This document shows, piece by piece, positions 31,988-41,287 of a stretch of DNA of 64,000 nucleotides. Position 1 is the first letter of the stretch, and each line of letters begins with the position of its first letter. The stretch covers positions 310,001 to 374,000 of the forward strand of contig NZ_JBDWLT010000008.1 in the NCBI RefSeq assembly GCF_039973015.1, given 5' to 3'. The position numbers were made by a program, and so were the translations under genes. Under the pieces are notes generated by a model. The model worked only from the letters and a program-made list of their open reading frames with translations. It was not told where the DNA came from and ran no database searches. This stretch comes from Parvibaculum sp039973015. GTDB taxonomy: Bacteria; Pseudomonadota; Alphaproteobacteria; Parvibaculales; Parvibaculaceae.

Positions 31988-32815
31988 ATGGGACAGGCGA
32001 ACGGACGGCAGTCCATCTTCATCACAGGCGCGGCCTCGGGCATGGGGCTCGAAACGGCGCGGCTCTTTCGTTCAAAAGGCTGGTTCGTCGGCGGCTATGA
32101 CGTGAACGGCGCCGGGCTTGCCGCGCTCGAGAAGGAACTTGGCGCGGAGAACTGCATCGTCGCCAAGCTCGATGTCACCGACAAGGACGCCTATGACGCG
32201 GCGGTTGCGAGCTTCGGCGAGGCGACCGGCGGCAAGATGGACATTCTCTACAACAATGCCGGCATCGGCGCGGGCGGCCTCTTCGCGGATATGGATTTCG
32301 CGGAAAACCTGCGCGTTGTGCAGGTGAATTTCATTGGTGTGCTGAACGGCATCCATGCCGCGGTGCCGCTGCTGAAGGCGACCGAGAACTCGCTCTGTTT
32401 CACAACCTCGTCCTCCTCGGCGACCTATGGCATGCCGGGCATTGCCGTCTATTCGGCGACAAAGCACGCGGTGAAGGGCCTCACGGAGGCGCTCTCCATC
32501 GAGTTCAAGCTCATCGGCGTGCGCGCGGCGGACGTCCTGCCCGGCCTCATCGACACGCCGATCCTGCCGGAAGGCGCGGCGGCCAATGCGCCAAAGGAGG
32601 GCATGTTCCGTTCGATCCCGCCGATGGAGGTCGCAAAGGTCGTCTGGGAGGCCTATGGCTCCGACAAGCTGCATTGGTATGTGCCGCCGGAACTGGCGGA
32701 ACTCGACAAAGCCGCAGGCAATGCGCCGGAAATGGTGCGCGAGCAGATCGCGACCACAGGGCCCATCGCACCGATGCTCAGGGCGATGGAAGAACAGGCC
32801 AAGGCGAAGGGCTGA
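31988..32815 (+). CDS. SDR-family NAD(P)-dependent oxidoreductase
   Basis: 275 residues with the complete SDR pattern: cofactor motif FITGAASGMGLETARLF (TGxxxGxG), NNAG in ILYNNAGIGAGG, active-site Ser in TSSSSATYG and Tyr-x-x-x-Lys in AVYSATKHAVKGL. Resembles the 3-oxoacyl-reductase-like group acting on secondary alcohols or ketones. RBS GGGAGG before the ATG. It stands alone between nadC and the convergent hydrolase gene. Substrate unknown. Confidence 0.88.
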   Translation: MGQANGRQSIFITGAASGMGLETARLFRSKGWFVGGYDVNGAGLAALEKELGAENCIVAKLDVTDKDAYDAAVASFGEATGGKMDILYNNAGIGAGGLFADMDFAENLRVVQVNFIGVLNGIHAAVPLLKATENSLCFTTSSSSATYGMPGIAVYSATKHAVKGLTEALSIEFKLIGVRAADVLPGLIDTPILPEGAAANAPKEGMFRSIPPMEVAKVVWEAYGSDKLHWYVPPELAELDKAAGNAPEMVREQIATTGPIAPMLRAMEEQAKAKG

Positions 32816-32839
32816 GCCTTACCGGTCGCGTCAGGCGAG

Positions 32840-32857
32840 GGCCGCTTACGAGCGGCC
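32840..32857. terminator. Tetraloop hairpin at convergent 3' ends
   Basis: GGCCGCT-TACG-AGCGGCC: 7-bp perfect stem with a UACG-class tetraloop, 25 bases after the SDR stop and overlapping the stop of the convergent hydrolase gene. No long U-run, but good placement for a bidirectional terminator. Confidence 0.45.
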
Positions 32858-33580
32858 TTCGCTCCGCGCGGGCTTGTAGAAGATGTGGCGGCCGATCTTC
32901 GCCACTTCCACCATGCTCGCCGCCCAATAGGGCTGCACGTAATCGGCATGATAGAACATGGCGGGCGCGACCTTCGTGTCGTCTAGCCGGCCCAGCGTCA
33001 CATATTCCGCCGTGCGCATCGCCTTTGCCCAGGCGCGGCGTTCACTCGGCTTCTTGCTCAGGCCCTTGTCACAGGTGAACGAGAACTGGCAGCCGGTCTT
33101 GCGAGACGCGCCCTGATAGACCACGCCGCAAATGCTGTCGGGATAGTGCTTGGAGCCCACGCGATTGAGGATCACGCGCGCGACGGCCATCTGCCCTTCG
33201 CTCGCTTCCCCGCGCGCCTCGAAATAGATGCCGGCCGCAAGGCAGCGGCGCTCCTTCTCCATCACACTCGCCTTGACGCGAACGAGCGGCGTATCGACGT
33301 CCATCGGCACACCCGGCGCAGGCATGAGGATGCTCGCTGTCTGTACGGCATTGTCGAGAATGGAGCTGTCGCCCGAGAAGGCGCCCGCGAGATCGCGGCC
33401 ATGCGCGGGCGCATAGGCAAGCATGGGGGTGTATTTACGGACGGGGGTGACCGGGTCCGGCGTCGCCATGGCGCTCAGCACCGTGCCGGACACCACACCG
33501 AGGCAGACGAGCGCCGCGCCCGTCTGCGCAGCCCCGGCGACAAGATGGCCCAGGTCGAGCCATTGAAACAATCTACGCAT
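32846..33580 (-). CDS. Cell wall hydrolase, SleB-like (Hydrolase_2 family)
   Basis: 244 residues. N-terminal hydrophobic stretch (LVAGAAQTGAALVCLGVVSGTVLSAMA) is a signal or anchor, so it acts outside the cytoplasm. The C-terminal 130 residues are Hydrolase_2: RCLAAGIYFEARGEASEGQMAVARVILNRVGSKHYPDSICGVVYQGASRKTGCQFSFTCD. The Glu in YFEARGE is the catalytic residue in the SleB/CwlJ family. It cleaves peptidoglycan. No clear Shine-Dalgarno sequence precedes the ATG. The 450-base AT-rich region upstream may hold its promoter. Confidence 0.85.
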   Translation of the reverse strand: MRRLFQWLDLGHLVAGAAQTGAALVCLGVVSGTVLSAMATPDPVTPVRKYTPMLAYAPAHGRDLAGAFSGDSSILDNAVQTASILMPAPGVPMDVDTPLVRVKASVMEKERRCLAAGIYFEARGEASEGQMAVARVILNRVGSKHYPDSICGVVYQGASRKTGCQFSFTCDKGLSKKPSERRAWAKAMRTAEYVTLGRLDDTKVAPAMFYHADYVQPYWAASMVEVAKIGRHIFYKPARSEGRS

Positions 33581-34030
33581 CGTTCTCTAAACCCGTCTGC
33601 TTTGTTGTGCAGTTCTCGGGACAATCCCTTCTGTCGAGGGTTTTTGTCCGGCCTTTTTGAGGCCCTTTCGTGAACTACGGACAGCACCGCACGTGCCAGA
33701 GCCCGATGCCGCATCGGCACCCGGGCAATCTTCATTCGTTAATCACTGGCCGGGAGATAACATCGGGGTTCAGGCACAACAACGTCATAATTGTCGTATT
33801 GTTGACGGATTGAGTTATGTGCTTGAAGAATAACGACTATTTGGCTGCGACAAATCGCACACAGCACGAATTAACGCTGTGTGAGTGTGTTAAAATGGCG
33901 CACAGCCGCGCATTTCACATCGACTCAAAGCATTAACGCCGAAGACTCAATTTCGCCTGAATTGTTAACCTTCCGTACACACATCAATCCCGAAACAGGA
34001 CAATCTGTCTACGGAGTATTCTCGAAACAG
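33581..34030. other. AT-rich intergenic region between cell wall hydrolase and ppdK
   Basis: About 450 bases with no convincing gene; lower GC than its surroundings. It contains a perfect 8-bp inverted repeat CACACAGC-N10-GCTGTGTG (33858-33883) and several TTAA tetramers (e.g. 33871, 33890), which would suit alphaproteobacterial CtrA half-sites, but no TTAA-N7-TTAA pair is present. It is downstream of ppdK and upstream of the minus-strand hydrolase, so the hydrolase promoter must be within it. Confidence 0.5.
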
Positions 34031-36718
34031 TCACGCCGTCCCGGTGTCTTTCGCACCCGCGAGAGCCGATTGTGCGGCTGCGAGACGTGCGATCGGCACG
34101 CGATAGGGCGAGCAGGAGACATAGGTAAGGCCCACTTCCTCGCAAAAGGCGATGGAGGCCGGATCGCCGCCATGCTCGCCGCAAATGCCGAGCTTGATAT
34201 CGGGGCGCGTTTCCCTGCCCCGCTCCGCACCGATCTTCACAAGCTCGCCCACGCCTTCGCGATCGAGCGAAACGAAGGGATCCTGCGTCAATATCTTCTT
34301 GCCCATGTAGTCGTTCATGAAGTGCGCGGCGTCGTCGCGGCTGATGCCGAAAGTCGTCTGCGTCAGGTCGTTCGTGCCGAAGGAGAAGAACTCCGCCGAT
34401 TGCGCAATCTCGCGCGCCATAAGTGCCGCGCGCGGCAATTCGATCATGGTACCGACGATATATTCGAGCTTCGTATCCTTTTCCTTCTCGATTTCCGCCG
34501 CGACGGCAACGATGCGCGCCTTAAGGAAGTCGAGTTCGGTTTTCATGCCGACAAGCGGGATCATGATTTCGGGGATCACGGGCGCACCCGTCTTCTCCGC
34601 GGCGAGCAACGCCCCCTCGAAGATCGCGCGCGCCTGCATCTCGTAGATTTCCGGGTAGGAAATGCCGAGGCGGCAACCGCGATGCCCGAGCATCGGATTC
34701 GTTTCCTCAAGCTCGGTGAGGCGGCGGCGCAGCTTCTCCGCGTCCATGCCGGTCTCTTGCGCGAAATCGGCGATCTCCGCCACGCCCTTCGGCAGGAACT
34801 CGTGCAACGGCGGATCGAGCAGGCGGATCGTCACGGGCAGCCCGTGCATGATCTCGAAGAGCTGGCGGAAATCGTCGCGCTGCATCGGCAGGATTTTCGT
34901 CAGCGCGGCGCGGCGGCCCTTCTCGTCGCCCGCCACGATCATCTGGCGCACGGTGACGATGCGGTCTTCCTCGAAGAACATGTGTTCGGTGCGGCAAAGG
35001 CCGATGCCTTCCGCGCCGAACTTGCGCGCCGTCTCCGCGTCATGCGGCGTTTCGGCATTGGTGCGCACTTCCATGCGGCGGTGCCTGTCGGCCCATTCCA
35101 TCAATTGCGCGAAATCGCCGGAGAGTTCCGGCTGAAGCGTCGGAATGCGGCCCTTGAGAACCTGTCCGGTAGAGCCATCCACCGTAATGACGTCGCCCTT
35201 GCAGAGCGTAACGCCCGCCACCGTCATCGTCTCGGTCTTGTAGTCGATGCGGATCGAGCCCGCGCCGGAGACGCAAGGGCGGCCCATGCCGCGCGCAACC
35301 ACCGCCGCATGGCTCGTCATGCCGCCGCGCGTCGTCAGGATGGCGACGGCGGAATGCATCCCGTTGATGTCTTCCGGGCTCGTCTCGACGCGCACCAGCA
35401 CGACATCCTTGCCCGCCTGGCGCATGGCGGCGGCTTCGTCGGAGCTGAAGACGATCTCGCCCGACGCCGCGCCGGGTGAGGCAGGCAGGCCCGTCGCGAT
35501 CACGTCGCGCGGGGCATCCGGGTCGAGTGTCGGGTGCAGTAACTGGTCGAGCGATGCCGGATCGACGCGGCCAATTGCGGTCTCTTCGGAGATCAGCCCT
35601 TCCGCCACCATGTCGACGGCGATTTTCAGCGCGGCCTTCGCCGTGCGTTTGCCGGCGCGCGTCTGGAGCATCCAGAGCTTGCCTTCCTGCACGGTAAACT
35701 CGACATCCTGCATGTCGGTGTAGTGGCGCTCCAGCCGGTCGAAGGTCGCGGAGAGTTCGGCGAATGCGTCGGGCATCACCTCTTCCATCGAGGGCTTCTT
35801 GTCGTTGCCTTCGATGCGCGCCTTCTTCGTCAGGCTTTGCGGCGTGCGAATGCCCGCCACCACGTCCTCGCCCTGCGCATTCACGAGGAACTCGCCGTAA
35901 TAGGCTTTCTCGCCGGTGGAGGGGTTACGCGTGAAGGCAACGCCCGTCGCCGATGTATCGCCCATATTGCCGAAGACCATGGCCTGCACATTGACGGCCG
36001 TCCCCCAGCTTTCGGGAATATTGTGCAGGCGGCGATATGTCTCCGCGCGGCGGTTCCGCCACGAGCCGAAGACGGCGCCAATCGCGCCCCATATCTGCTC
36101 GTTCACATCCTGCGGGAAGGGCTTGCCCAGTTCTTCCTCGACGCGCTCCTTGTAGCGCCCGATCATTTCCTTCCAGTCATCGGCGGAAAGTTCGGTGTCG
36201 AGCGCGTATTCCTGCTCTTCCTTGAAATACTCCAGCAGCTCTTCGAAATTGTGGTGATCGACGCCGAGCACCACGTCCGAATACATCTGGATGAAGCGGC
36301 GATAGCTGTCATAGGCGAAGCGTTCGTCGCCCGCGCGTTTCGCAAGGCCAGCGGTCGTCTCGTCATTGAGGCCGAGGTTCAGCACCGTATCCATCATGCC
36401 GGGCATGGAAGCGCGCGCGCCGGAGCGCACGGAAACGAGCAGCGGGTTTTCCGGGTCGCCGAATGCCATGCCCACGGTCTTGCCGATCTGGGTGAGCGCG
36501 GCCTCAAGCTGTTCCTTCAGCCCTTCGGGGTATTGGCGGTCATTGGCATAGAAGGCGGTGCAGACTTCGGTGGTCACCGTAAAGCCCGGCGGCACCGGCA
36601 GGCCGATATTCGACATCTCGGCGAGGTTCGCGCCTTTGCCGCCGAGAAGGTCGCGCATCGCGGCCGCACCTTCCGCCTTGCCGTCACCAAAGGAATAGAC
36701 CCACTTCTTTTCAGCCAT
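34031..36718 (-). CDS. ppdK: Pyruvate, phosphate dikinase
   Basis: 895 residues. Interconverts pyruvate + ATP + Pi with phosphoenolpyruvate + AMP + PPi. N-terminal ATP-grasp (GGKGANLAEMSNIGLPVPPGFTVTTEVC), the phosphohistidine motif TRGGMTSHAAVVARGMGRPCVSG, and the PEP-binding C-terminal barrel with EGIGLCRTEHMFF and GICGEHGGDPAS (catalytic Cys). Full length. It follows glyS on the same strand with a 41-base gap, part of the alphaproteobacterial glyQ-glyS-ppdK block. Confidence 0.95.
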   Translation of the reverse strand: MAEKKWVYSFGDGKAEGAAAMRDLLGGKGANLAEMSNIGLPVPPGFTVTTEVCTAFYANDRQYPEGLKEQLEAALTQIGKTVGMAFGDPENPLLVSVRSGARASMPGMMDTVLNLGLNDETTAGLAKRAGDERFAYDSYRRFIQMYSDVVLGVDHHNFEELLEYFKEEQEYALDTELSADDWKEMIGRYKERVEEELGKPFPQDVNEQIWGAIGAVFGSWRNRRAETYRRLHNIPESWGTAVNVQAMVFGNMGDTSATGVAFTRNPSTGEKAYYGEFLVNAQGEDVVAGIRTPQSLTKKARIEGNDKKPSMEEVMPDAFAELSATFDRLERHYTDMQDVEFTVQEGKLWMLQTRAGKRTAKAALKIAVDMVAEGLISEETAIGRVDPASLDQLLHPTLDPDAPRDVIATGLPASPGAASGEIVFSSDEAAAMRQAGKDVVLVRVETSPEDINGMHSAVAILTTRGGMTSHAAVVARGMGRPCVSGAGSIRIDYKTETMTVAGVTLCKGDVITVDGSTGQVLKGRIPTLQPELSGDFAQLMEWADRHRRMEVRTNAETPHDAETARKFGAEGIGLCRTEHMFFEEDRIVTVRQMIVAGDEKGRRAALTKILPMQRDDFRQLFEIMHGLPVTIRLLDPPLHEFLPKGVAEIADFAQETGMDAEKLRRRLTELEETNPMLGHRGCRLGISYPEIYEMQARAIFEGALLAAEKTGAPVIPEIMIPLVGMKTELDFLKARIVAVAAEIEKEKDTKLEYIVGTMIELPRAALMAREIAQSAEFFSFGTNDLTQTTFGISRDDAAHFMNDYMGKKILTQDPFVSLDREGVGELVKIGAERGRETRPDIKLGICGEHGGDPASIAFCEEVGLTYVSCSPYRVPIARLAAAQSALAGAKDTGTA

Positions 36719-36759
36719 CGCACTTGCCTTTGTTGAGGCGAACAGGAGAACGGCCGGGG

Positions 36760-38988
36760 TTATCCCTCGACCTTGGAAAAATCGGCGACCTCGTGGAGGC
36801 CTGCGCGGATTTGCGCCAGAAGTTTCAGCCGGTTCGCGCGAACATCTGCGTCGTCCGCATTCACCGTCACCTTGTCGAAAAAGGCATCGACCGGCGCGCG
36901 GAGCTTCGCGAGCGCCGACATGGCGGCACCGAAGTCTTCCTTGGCGACCGCGGCCCTGGCGTCCTTCGCGGCCGTCTCGATGGCAGCAGCGAGCGCCTTT
37001 TCTTCCGGTTCCACGAAAAGCTTTTCGTCCGGCGCGGCATTGAACGCGCCTTCGCCGTCCTTCTTCTCTTCGATACGAAGGATATTGGTCGCGCGCTTAT
37101 ACCCGGAAAGCAGGTTCGCGCCGTCTTCCGTCGACAGGAAGTCGGAAAGCGCCTCGACGCGCTTCACGATGAGGGCAGGATCCATTACCCCGCTCAACGA
37201 AGCGCCAATCAGATCATACCGCGCGCCGCGGTCACGTAGATAGACTTTCAGACGTTCATAGAAAAAATCGTCGAGAGGACCGCAAAGCGCCACATCCCAA
37301 TAGAAGTCGGCATCCTTTCTCAGCGCCTTCTCTTTGAAGTTCTCAAAGACCATTTTTCCCCCGGCGCTCTCGACATCCTGGTACCAAACGGCCTCTTTCC
37401 AGTCGCCCTGATATTTGTCCTCGACCCGATCGAATTCGTCCTTTGGCAGAGCATTACGCCAATGATCGCGCAGAAGGGGGGGAAACGCGAAGTCATAGAG
37501 CGCTGTGCCCAAATCCATCCGGATTCCCGCCTCCAGAAGGATACGGAATACCCCAAGCACCGCACGCCTCAATGCATAGGGGTCTTTGGAACCGGTAGGC
37601 GTCTCACCGATACCAAAGAATCCGACCAGCGTGTCGATCTTGTCGGCAAGCGCGACGGTCTTGCCGAGCGGCGTCGAGGGCACGGCGTCGGTCGGTCCGA
37701 CAGGCGAATAATGTTCGGCAATCGCATCCGCGATCTCGTCGCCGAGTCCGTCGTTCCGCGCGTAATAGGCGCCCATGAGGCCCTGAAGTTCCGGGAACTC
37801 GTAAACCATCTGACTGGTGAGGTCGGCCTTGGCCAGTTCGCCCGCAACGCGCGCCTTTTCCGCGTCTGCGCCCGGCACGAAGGGCGCAAGCGCCTCGGCA
37901 AGCTTGCCTATACGCATCGCCTTGTCATGCACCGTGCCGAGCTTCGCGTGGAACACGACTTCCTTCAGCTTCGGCAGACGGCTCGTCAGCGTGTGCTTTC
38001 TGTCCTGACCCCAGAGGAAGCGCGCGTCGGCGAAGCGCGCGCGCAGCACGCGTTCATTGCCGTTCACAATGGCCTTGCCGCCGTCTTCCGCTTCGAGGTT
38101 CGCGACCACGATGAAGCGGTTGCTGAGATTGCCCTTCGCGTCGAGACAAGCAAAATATTTCTGGTTCGCGCGCATGGTGCTGGTCAGCACTTCCTGCGGC
38201 ACGGACATGAATTCGTCGTCGATGGCGCCCATCAGCGGCACCGGCCATTCGACGAGCCCGGCCACCTCATGCAGCAGCGCGTCATCTTCCTTGAGCGTCA
38301 GCCCTTCCGCCGATGCCAGCGCCTTTGCGCCCTCATGGATGAAGTTCGCGCGCTTCTCGGAATCGAGAACGACCTTCGCCTCGAAAAGCTTCATGTCGTA
38401 ATCGGTGTAGTCCTTCACCGCGAAGGCGTCGCCACTCATGAAGCGATGGCCGCGCGTGGTATTGCCGGACTTGATGCCGTCAACCTCGAAGGGAACGACT
38501 TCGCCGCCGAGAATGCAGAGAATCGAATGGAGCGGGCGCACCCAGCGCAGCGTGCCCCTGCCCCAGCGCATGGACTTCGGCCAGGGGAAGGCGCGGATCG
38601 TGGCGGGCACGATCTCGGCAATAACATCCGCCGTCGCGCGGCCCTTCTTTTCCGTCACCGCGACATAGAAGGCGCCCTTCTTGTCTTCCTGCACGCTCGC
38701 TTCGTCGATGGACGACAAGCCCGCCGCGCGGAGGAAGCCTTCAATGGCCTTTTCGGGCGCGCCGACCTTGGGGCCCTTGCGCTCTTCCTTCACATCCGGC
38801 GTCTTTTCCGGCAGATCGTCAATGACGAGCGCAAGACGGCGCGGCGTCGTATAGGCGCGCGCGTTCTTTCCCTCGACGCCCGCCTGCTTCAGCGCATCGG
38901 TGACGAGACGCACAAGGTCTTCGCCGGCGCGCTTCTGCATCCGTGCGGGAATTTCTTCCGAGAAAAGTTCGAGAAGCAGCTCGCTCAT
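36760..38988 (-). CDS. glyS: Glycyl-tRNA synthetase, beta subunit
   Basis: 742 residues from the ATG at 38988 (MSELLLELFSEEIPARMQ), which overlaps the glyQ stop as ATGA; a frame extended to 39018 adds a non-conserved leader. Family features: LLELFSEEIPARMQKRAGEDLVRLV, FLRAAGLSS, FPWPKSMRWGRGTLRWVRPLHSILCILGG, and a C-terminal anticodon-binding helical part. Forms the alpha2beta2 enzyme with GlyQ and charges tRNA-Gly. Confidence 0.95.
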   Translation of the reverse strand: MSELLLELFSEEIPARMQKRAGEDLVRLVTDALKQAGVEGKNARAYTTPRRLALVIDDLPEKTPDVKEERKGPKVGAPEKAIEGFLRAAGLSSIDEASVQEDKKGAFYVAVTEKKGRATADVIAEIVPATIRAFPWPKSMRWGRGTLRWVRPLHSILCILGGEVVPFEVDGIKSGNTTRGHRFMSGDAFAVKDYTDYDMKLFEAKVVLDSEKRANFIHEGAKALASAEGLTLKEDDALLHEVAGLVEWPVPLMGAIDDEFMSVPQEVLTSTMRANQKYFACLDAKGNLSNRFIVVANLEAEDGGKAIVNGNERVLRARFADARFLWGQDRKHTLTSRLPKLKEVVFHAKLGTVHDKAMRIGKLAEALAPFVPGADAEKARVAGELAKADLTSQMVYEFPELQGLMGAYYARNDGLGDEIADAIAEHYSPVGPTDAVPSTPLGKTVALADKIDTLVGFFGIGETPTGSKDPYALRRAVLGVFRILLEAGIRMDLGTALYDFAFPPLLRDHWRNALPKDEFDRVEDKYQGDWKEAVWYQDVESAGGKMVFENFKEKALRKDADFYWDVALCGPLDDFFYERLKVYLRDRGARYDLIGASLSGVMDPALIVKRVEALSDFLSTEDGANLLSGYKRATNILRIEEKKDGEGAFNAAPDEKLFVEPEEKALAAAIETAAKDARAAVAKEDFGAAMSALAKLRAPVDAFFDKVTVNADDADVRANRLKLLAQIRAGLHEVADFSKVEG

Positions 38989-39878
38989 GCCGCGCCCCCG
39001 GCCGGCGTCTTCAGCCATGCCTCGGCGCAGGCCTTGGCCAGCGTACGGACGCGGCCGATATAGACCTGACGCTCGGTGACCGAGATCACGCCGCGCGCAT
39101 CCAGCAGATTGAAGTTGTGGGAGGCCTTGATGACCTGGTCGTAAGCGGGCAGCGGCAGCGGCTGTTCGCGGTCAAGCAGCGCCGCGCATTCCTTCTCCGC
39201 ATCCTCGAAATGGCGGAACAGCATTTCCGTGTTAGCCGCCTCGAAATTATGCGCGGAATATTCGACTTCCGCCTGATGGAAGACGTCGCCATAGGTCACG
39301 CGGTCTTCGCCGGTCGCGCCGTTGAAGTCCAGTTCATAGCCATTGTCGACGCCCTGGATATACATGGCGAGACGCTCAAGCCCGTAGGTCAGCTCGCCGG
39401 AGACGGGCGAACAGTCTTGCCCGCCGACTTGCTGGAAATAAGTGAACTGCGAGACTTCCATGCCGTCGCACCAGACTTCCCAGCCGAGGCCCCAGGCGCC
39501 GAGCGTCGGGCTCTCCCAATCGTCCTCGACAAAGCGGATGTCGTGGTTCGCGGCGTCGATGCCGAGTTCCTTCAGGCTCTCCAGATAGAGTTCCTGAAGA
39601 TTGTCCGGGTTCGGCTTCAGGATCACCTGAAACTGATAATAGTGCTGGAAGCGGTTGGGGTTCTCGCCATAGCGCCCGTCGGTCGGGCGGCGCGAGGGCT
39701 GCACATAGGCCGCCTTCCAGGGGAGCGGCCCCAATGCGCGCAGGGTGGTCGCGGGGTGGAATGTGCCCGCGCCCATCGACATGTCATAGGGCTGCAGGAT
39801 CACGCAGCCCTGCCGCGCCCAATAAGCCTGCAATTTCAGGATCAGGGACTGGAACGAATTGTCGGGCTTCGCCGTCAT
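38985..39878 (-). CDS. glyQ: Glycyl-tRNA synthetase, alpha subunit
   Basis: 297 residues from ATG 39878 (MTAKPDNSFQSLILKLQAYWARQGCVILQPYDMSMGAGTFHPATTLRALG). A TTG at 39896 would add six residues, but neither start has a good SD, so the exact start is uncertain. Class II catalytic motifs are visible in the N-terminal third and VSQFTYFQQVGGQDCSPVSGELTYGLERLAMYIQGVDNGYELDFNG. Catalyses glycine activation. Translationally coupled to glyS by a 4-base overlap. Confidence 0.95.
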   Translation of the reverse strand: MTAKPDNSFQSLILKLQAYWARQGCVILQPYDMSMGAGTFHPATTLRALGPLPWKAAYVQPSRRPTDGRYGENPNRFQHYYQFQVILKPNPDNLQELYLESLKELGIDAANHDIRFVEDDWESPTLGAWGLGWEVWCDGMEVSQFTYFQQVGGQDCSPVSGELTYGLERLAMYIQGVDNGYELDFNGATGEDRVTYGDVFHQAEVEYSAHNFEAANTEMLFRHFEDAEKECAALLDREQPLPLPAYDQVIKASHNFNLLDARGVISVTERQVYIGRVRTLAKACAEAWLKTPAGGAA

Positions 39879-40074
39879 GTGAGGAGGCGCTTTCAAGCGA
39901 AATCGGCCAGCGGAATCGGAGCCCTTGGACGCATGGCCTCGGGCGGGCGCAACCTAGCCGCCGCTCCGGGGAGGGTCAAGTTGAAGGCTGGCAAGGCGAA
40001 CCGGTAATGAAAAAGGCATCAGGCAGCCGGATCATGACTGCCCGTCAGCGAATCGGTCCTCTTCACATCCCGCC

Positions 40075-40275
40075 TCAGCGGTCGCGGCGGCTGTGCTCCG
40101 GCACATAGATACCGTCGCCGCCGTCACGCAGCGTACCAAGGTCACGCGGTTCCACGCGCGAGCGGCTCCGGGCGCGGGCAAAGGCTTCACGCTGGCGCTC
40201 CGCCGTGCGGGCAAGCGCGGTATAGGCCGCATAGCAAGCCGCGATCAAAACGGCTGCAAAGACGATCTTCGTCAT
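40075..40275 (-). CDS. Small membrane-anchored hypothetical protein (66 aa)
   Basis: 66 residues: one N-terminal transmembrane segment (IVFAAVLIAACYAAYTALA), a basic helical stretch (RTAERQREAFARARSRSR) and a short acidic-basic tail (DLGTLRDGGDGIYVPEHSRRDR). AAAGGA before the ATG is a good RBS. It sits between the S49 peptidase and glyQ on the same strand. Short but with a believable protein pattern; no function recognised. Confidence 0.6.
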   Translation of the reverse strand: MTKIVFAAVLIAACYAAYTALARTAERQREAFARARSRSRVEPRDLGTLRDGGDGIYVPEHSRRDR

Positions 40276-40329
40276 TTCATCGTCCTTTCGAACTGCCGGA
40301 CCCGATGGAACCCGGCCAAGGAAACCCTA

Positions 40330-41232
40330 TTAAAGGCCAAAACGGCTCCAAAGGGAACGCTTCTCGGCTGCGGCGATCAGTCCTTCAGCGAATTTCGCCC
40401 CGAAATCGGCCCCGAACCTCTCGAATCCGCCTTCTGCGCGGGTAAAGCCCATGCCGCCGCCCGGTCGCCACCAGGGTGTGCGCTGGGTCACGAGCTTCAG
40501 CTTCACTTCCTTGCCGAAGAGCTCGCGCATCCTGGCCCGCAGATCCGCAATGCCGTCGATGAGGCCGCGCTCCAGCGCGCCTGCCCCCGCCCAGAACTCG
40601 CCGGAGAAGATGGCCGGGTCGTCCGCCTTCAGCCGCTCGCCCCGCGCGTCGCGCACGAGCTTCTTGAAGTTCTCGTGGACGTCCTTCTGAAGCGCCACAA
40701 GGCGCTTCACATCGTCTTCCTTTTCCGGCTGGAAGGGATCGAGCATGGCCTTGCTCTCGCCTGCCGTGTGAACGCGGCGCTCGACGCCAAGTTTCTCGAT
40801 CAGCCCGGTGAAGCCGAAGCCCGCCGAGACGACACCGATGGAACCGACGACCGAGCTTTCATCCGCATAGATCTCGTCCGCCGCGCAAGCAATCATGTAG
40901 CCGCCAGATGCCGCCACGTCTTCGGCGAAGGCATAGACCGGCAGTTCCTTTTCCTCCGCCAGCGCGCGAATGCGCTTGTAGATGAGCGAGGACTGCACGG
41001 GCGAACCGCCCGGCGAATTGACGATGAGCGCCACCGCCTTCACGCCCCTGAGCGAGAAGGCCGCTTCGAGCGGGCCTGCGACGCTGGCAAGGTTGAGCCC
41101 GCCGCGCAAGGGCTGCGAGGGGCCGATGGTGCCCGAGAGCCGCACCACCGCGACGACGGGTTTCGGCTCCCAGCCGGGAACGATGTGTTTGCGAATGGGG
41201 GCGGGAAGGAAAGGCGCTATGCGTTTTTTCAT
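40330..41232 (-). CDS. S49-family signal peptide peptidase-like protease
   Basis: 300 residues. SppA/SohB fold with the catalytic Ser in AFAEDVAASGGYMIACAADEIYADESSVVGSIGV and a Lys in AGESKAMLDPFQPE (Ser-Lys dyad). N-terminal part lacks a clear membrane segment, so it could be soluble or loosely membrane-bound. Members degrade cleaved signal peptides. Upstream of glyQ in the same orientation, which is common in this class. Confidence 0.88.
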   Translation of the reverse strand: MKKRIAPFLPAPIRKHIVPGWEPKPVVAVVRLSGTIGPSQPLRGGLNLASVAGPLEAAFSLRGVKAVALIVNSPGGSPVQSSLIYKRIRALAEEKELPVYAFAEDVAASGGYMIACAADEIYADESSVVGSIGVVSAGFGFTGLIEKLGVERRVHTAGESKAMLDPFQPEKEDDVKRLVALQKDVHENFKKLVRDARGERLKADDPAIFSGEFWAGAGALERGLIDGIADLRARMRELFGKEVKLKLVTQRTPWWRPGGGMGFTRAEGGFERFGADFGAKFAEGLIAAAEKRSLWSRFGL

Positions 41233-41287
41233 GACCCATTAGATAGGGAGAAGGCGGCCGTCCGGCAAGCCGGGCCGCACAGGGTTC

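Noticed and set aside
33475..33735. 86-residue minus-strand frame before the cell wall hydrolase gene
   Set aside because: Starts in the AT-rich region and overlaps the hydrolase signal peptide in another frame; Arg-rich and no RBS.
33858..33900. CtrA binding site in the AT-rich gap
   Set aside because: Several TTAA tetramers are present but none has the TTAA-N7-TTAA spacing; 33871 and 33890 are too far apart.
33881..35479. 532-residue plus-strand open frame opposite ppdK
   Set aside because: Antisense shadow of ppdK, Arg/His-rich; its first 150 bases lie in the AT-rich gap but have no RBS.
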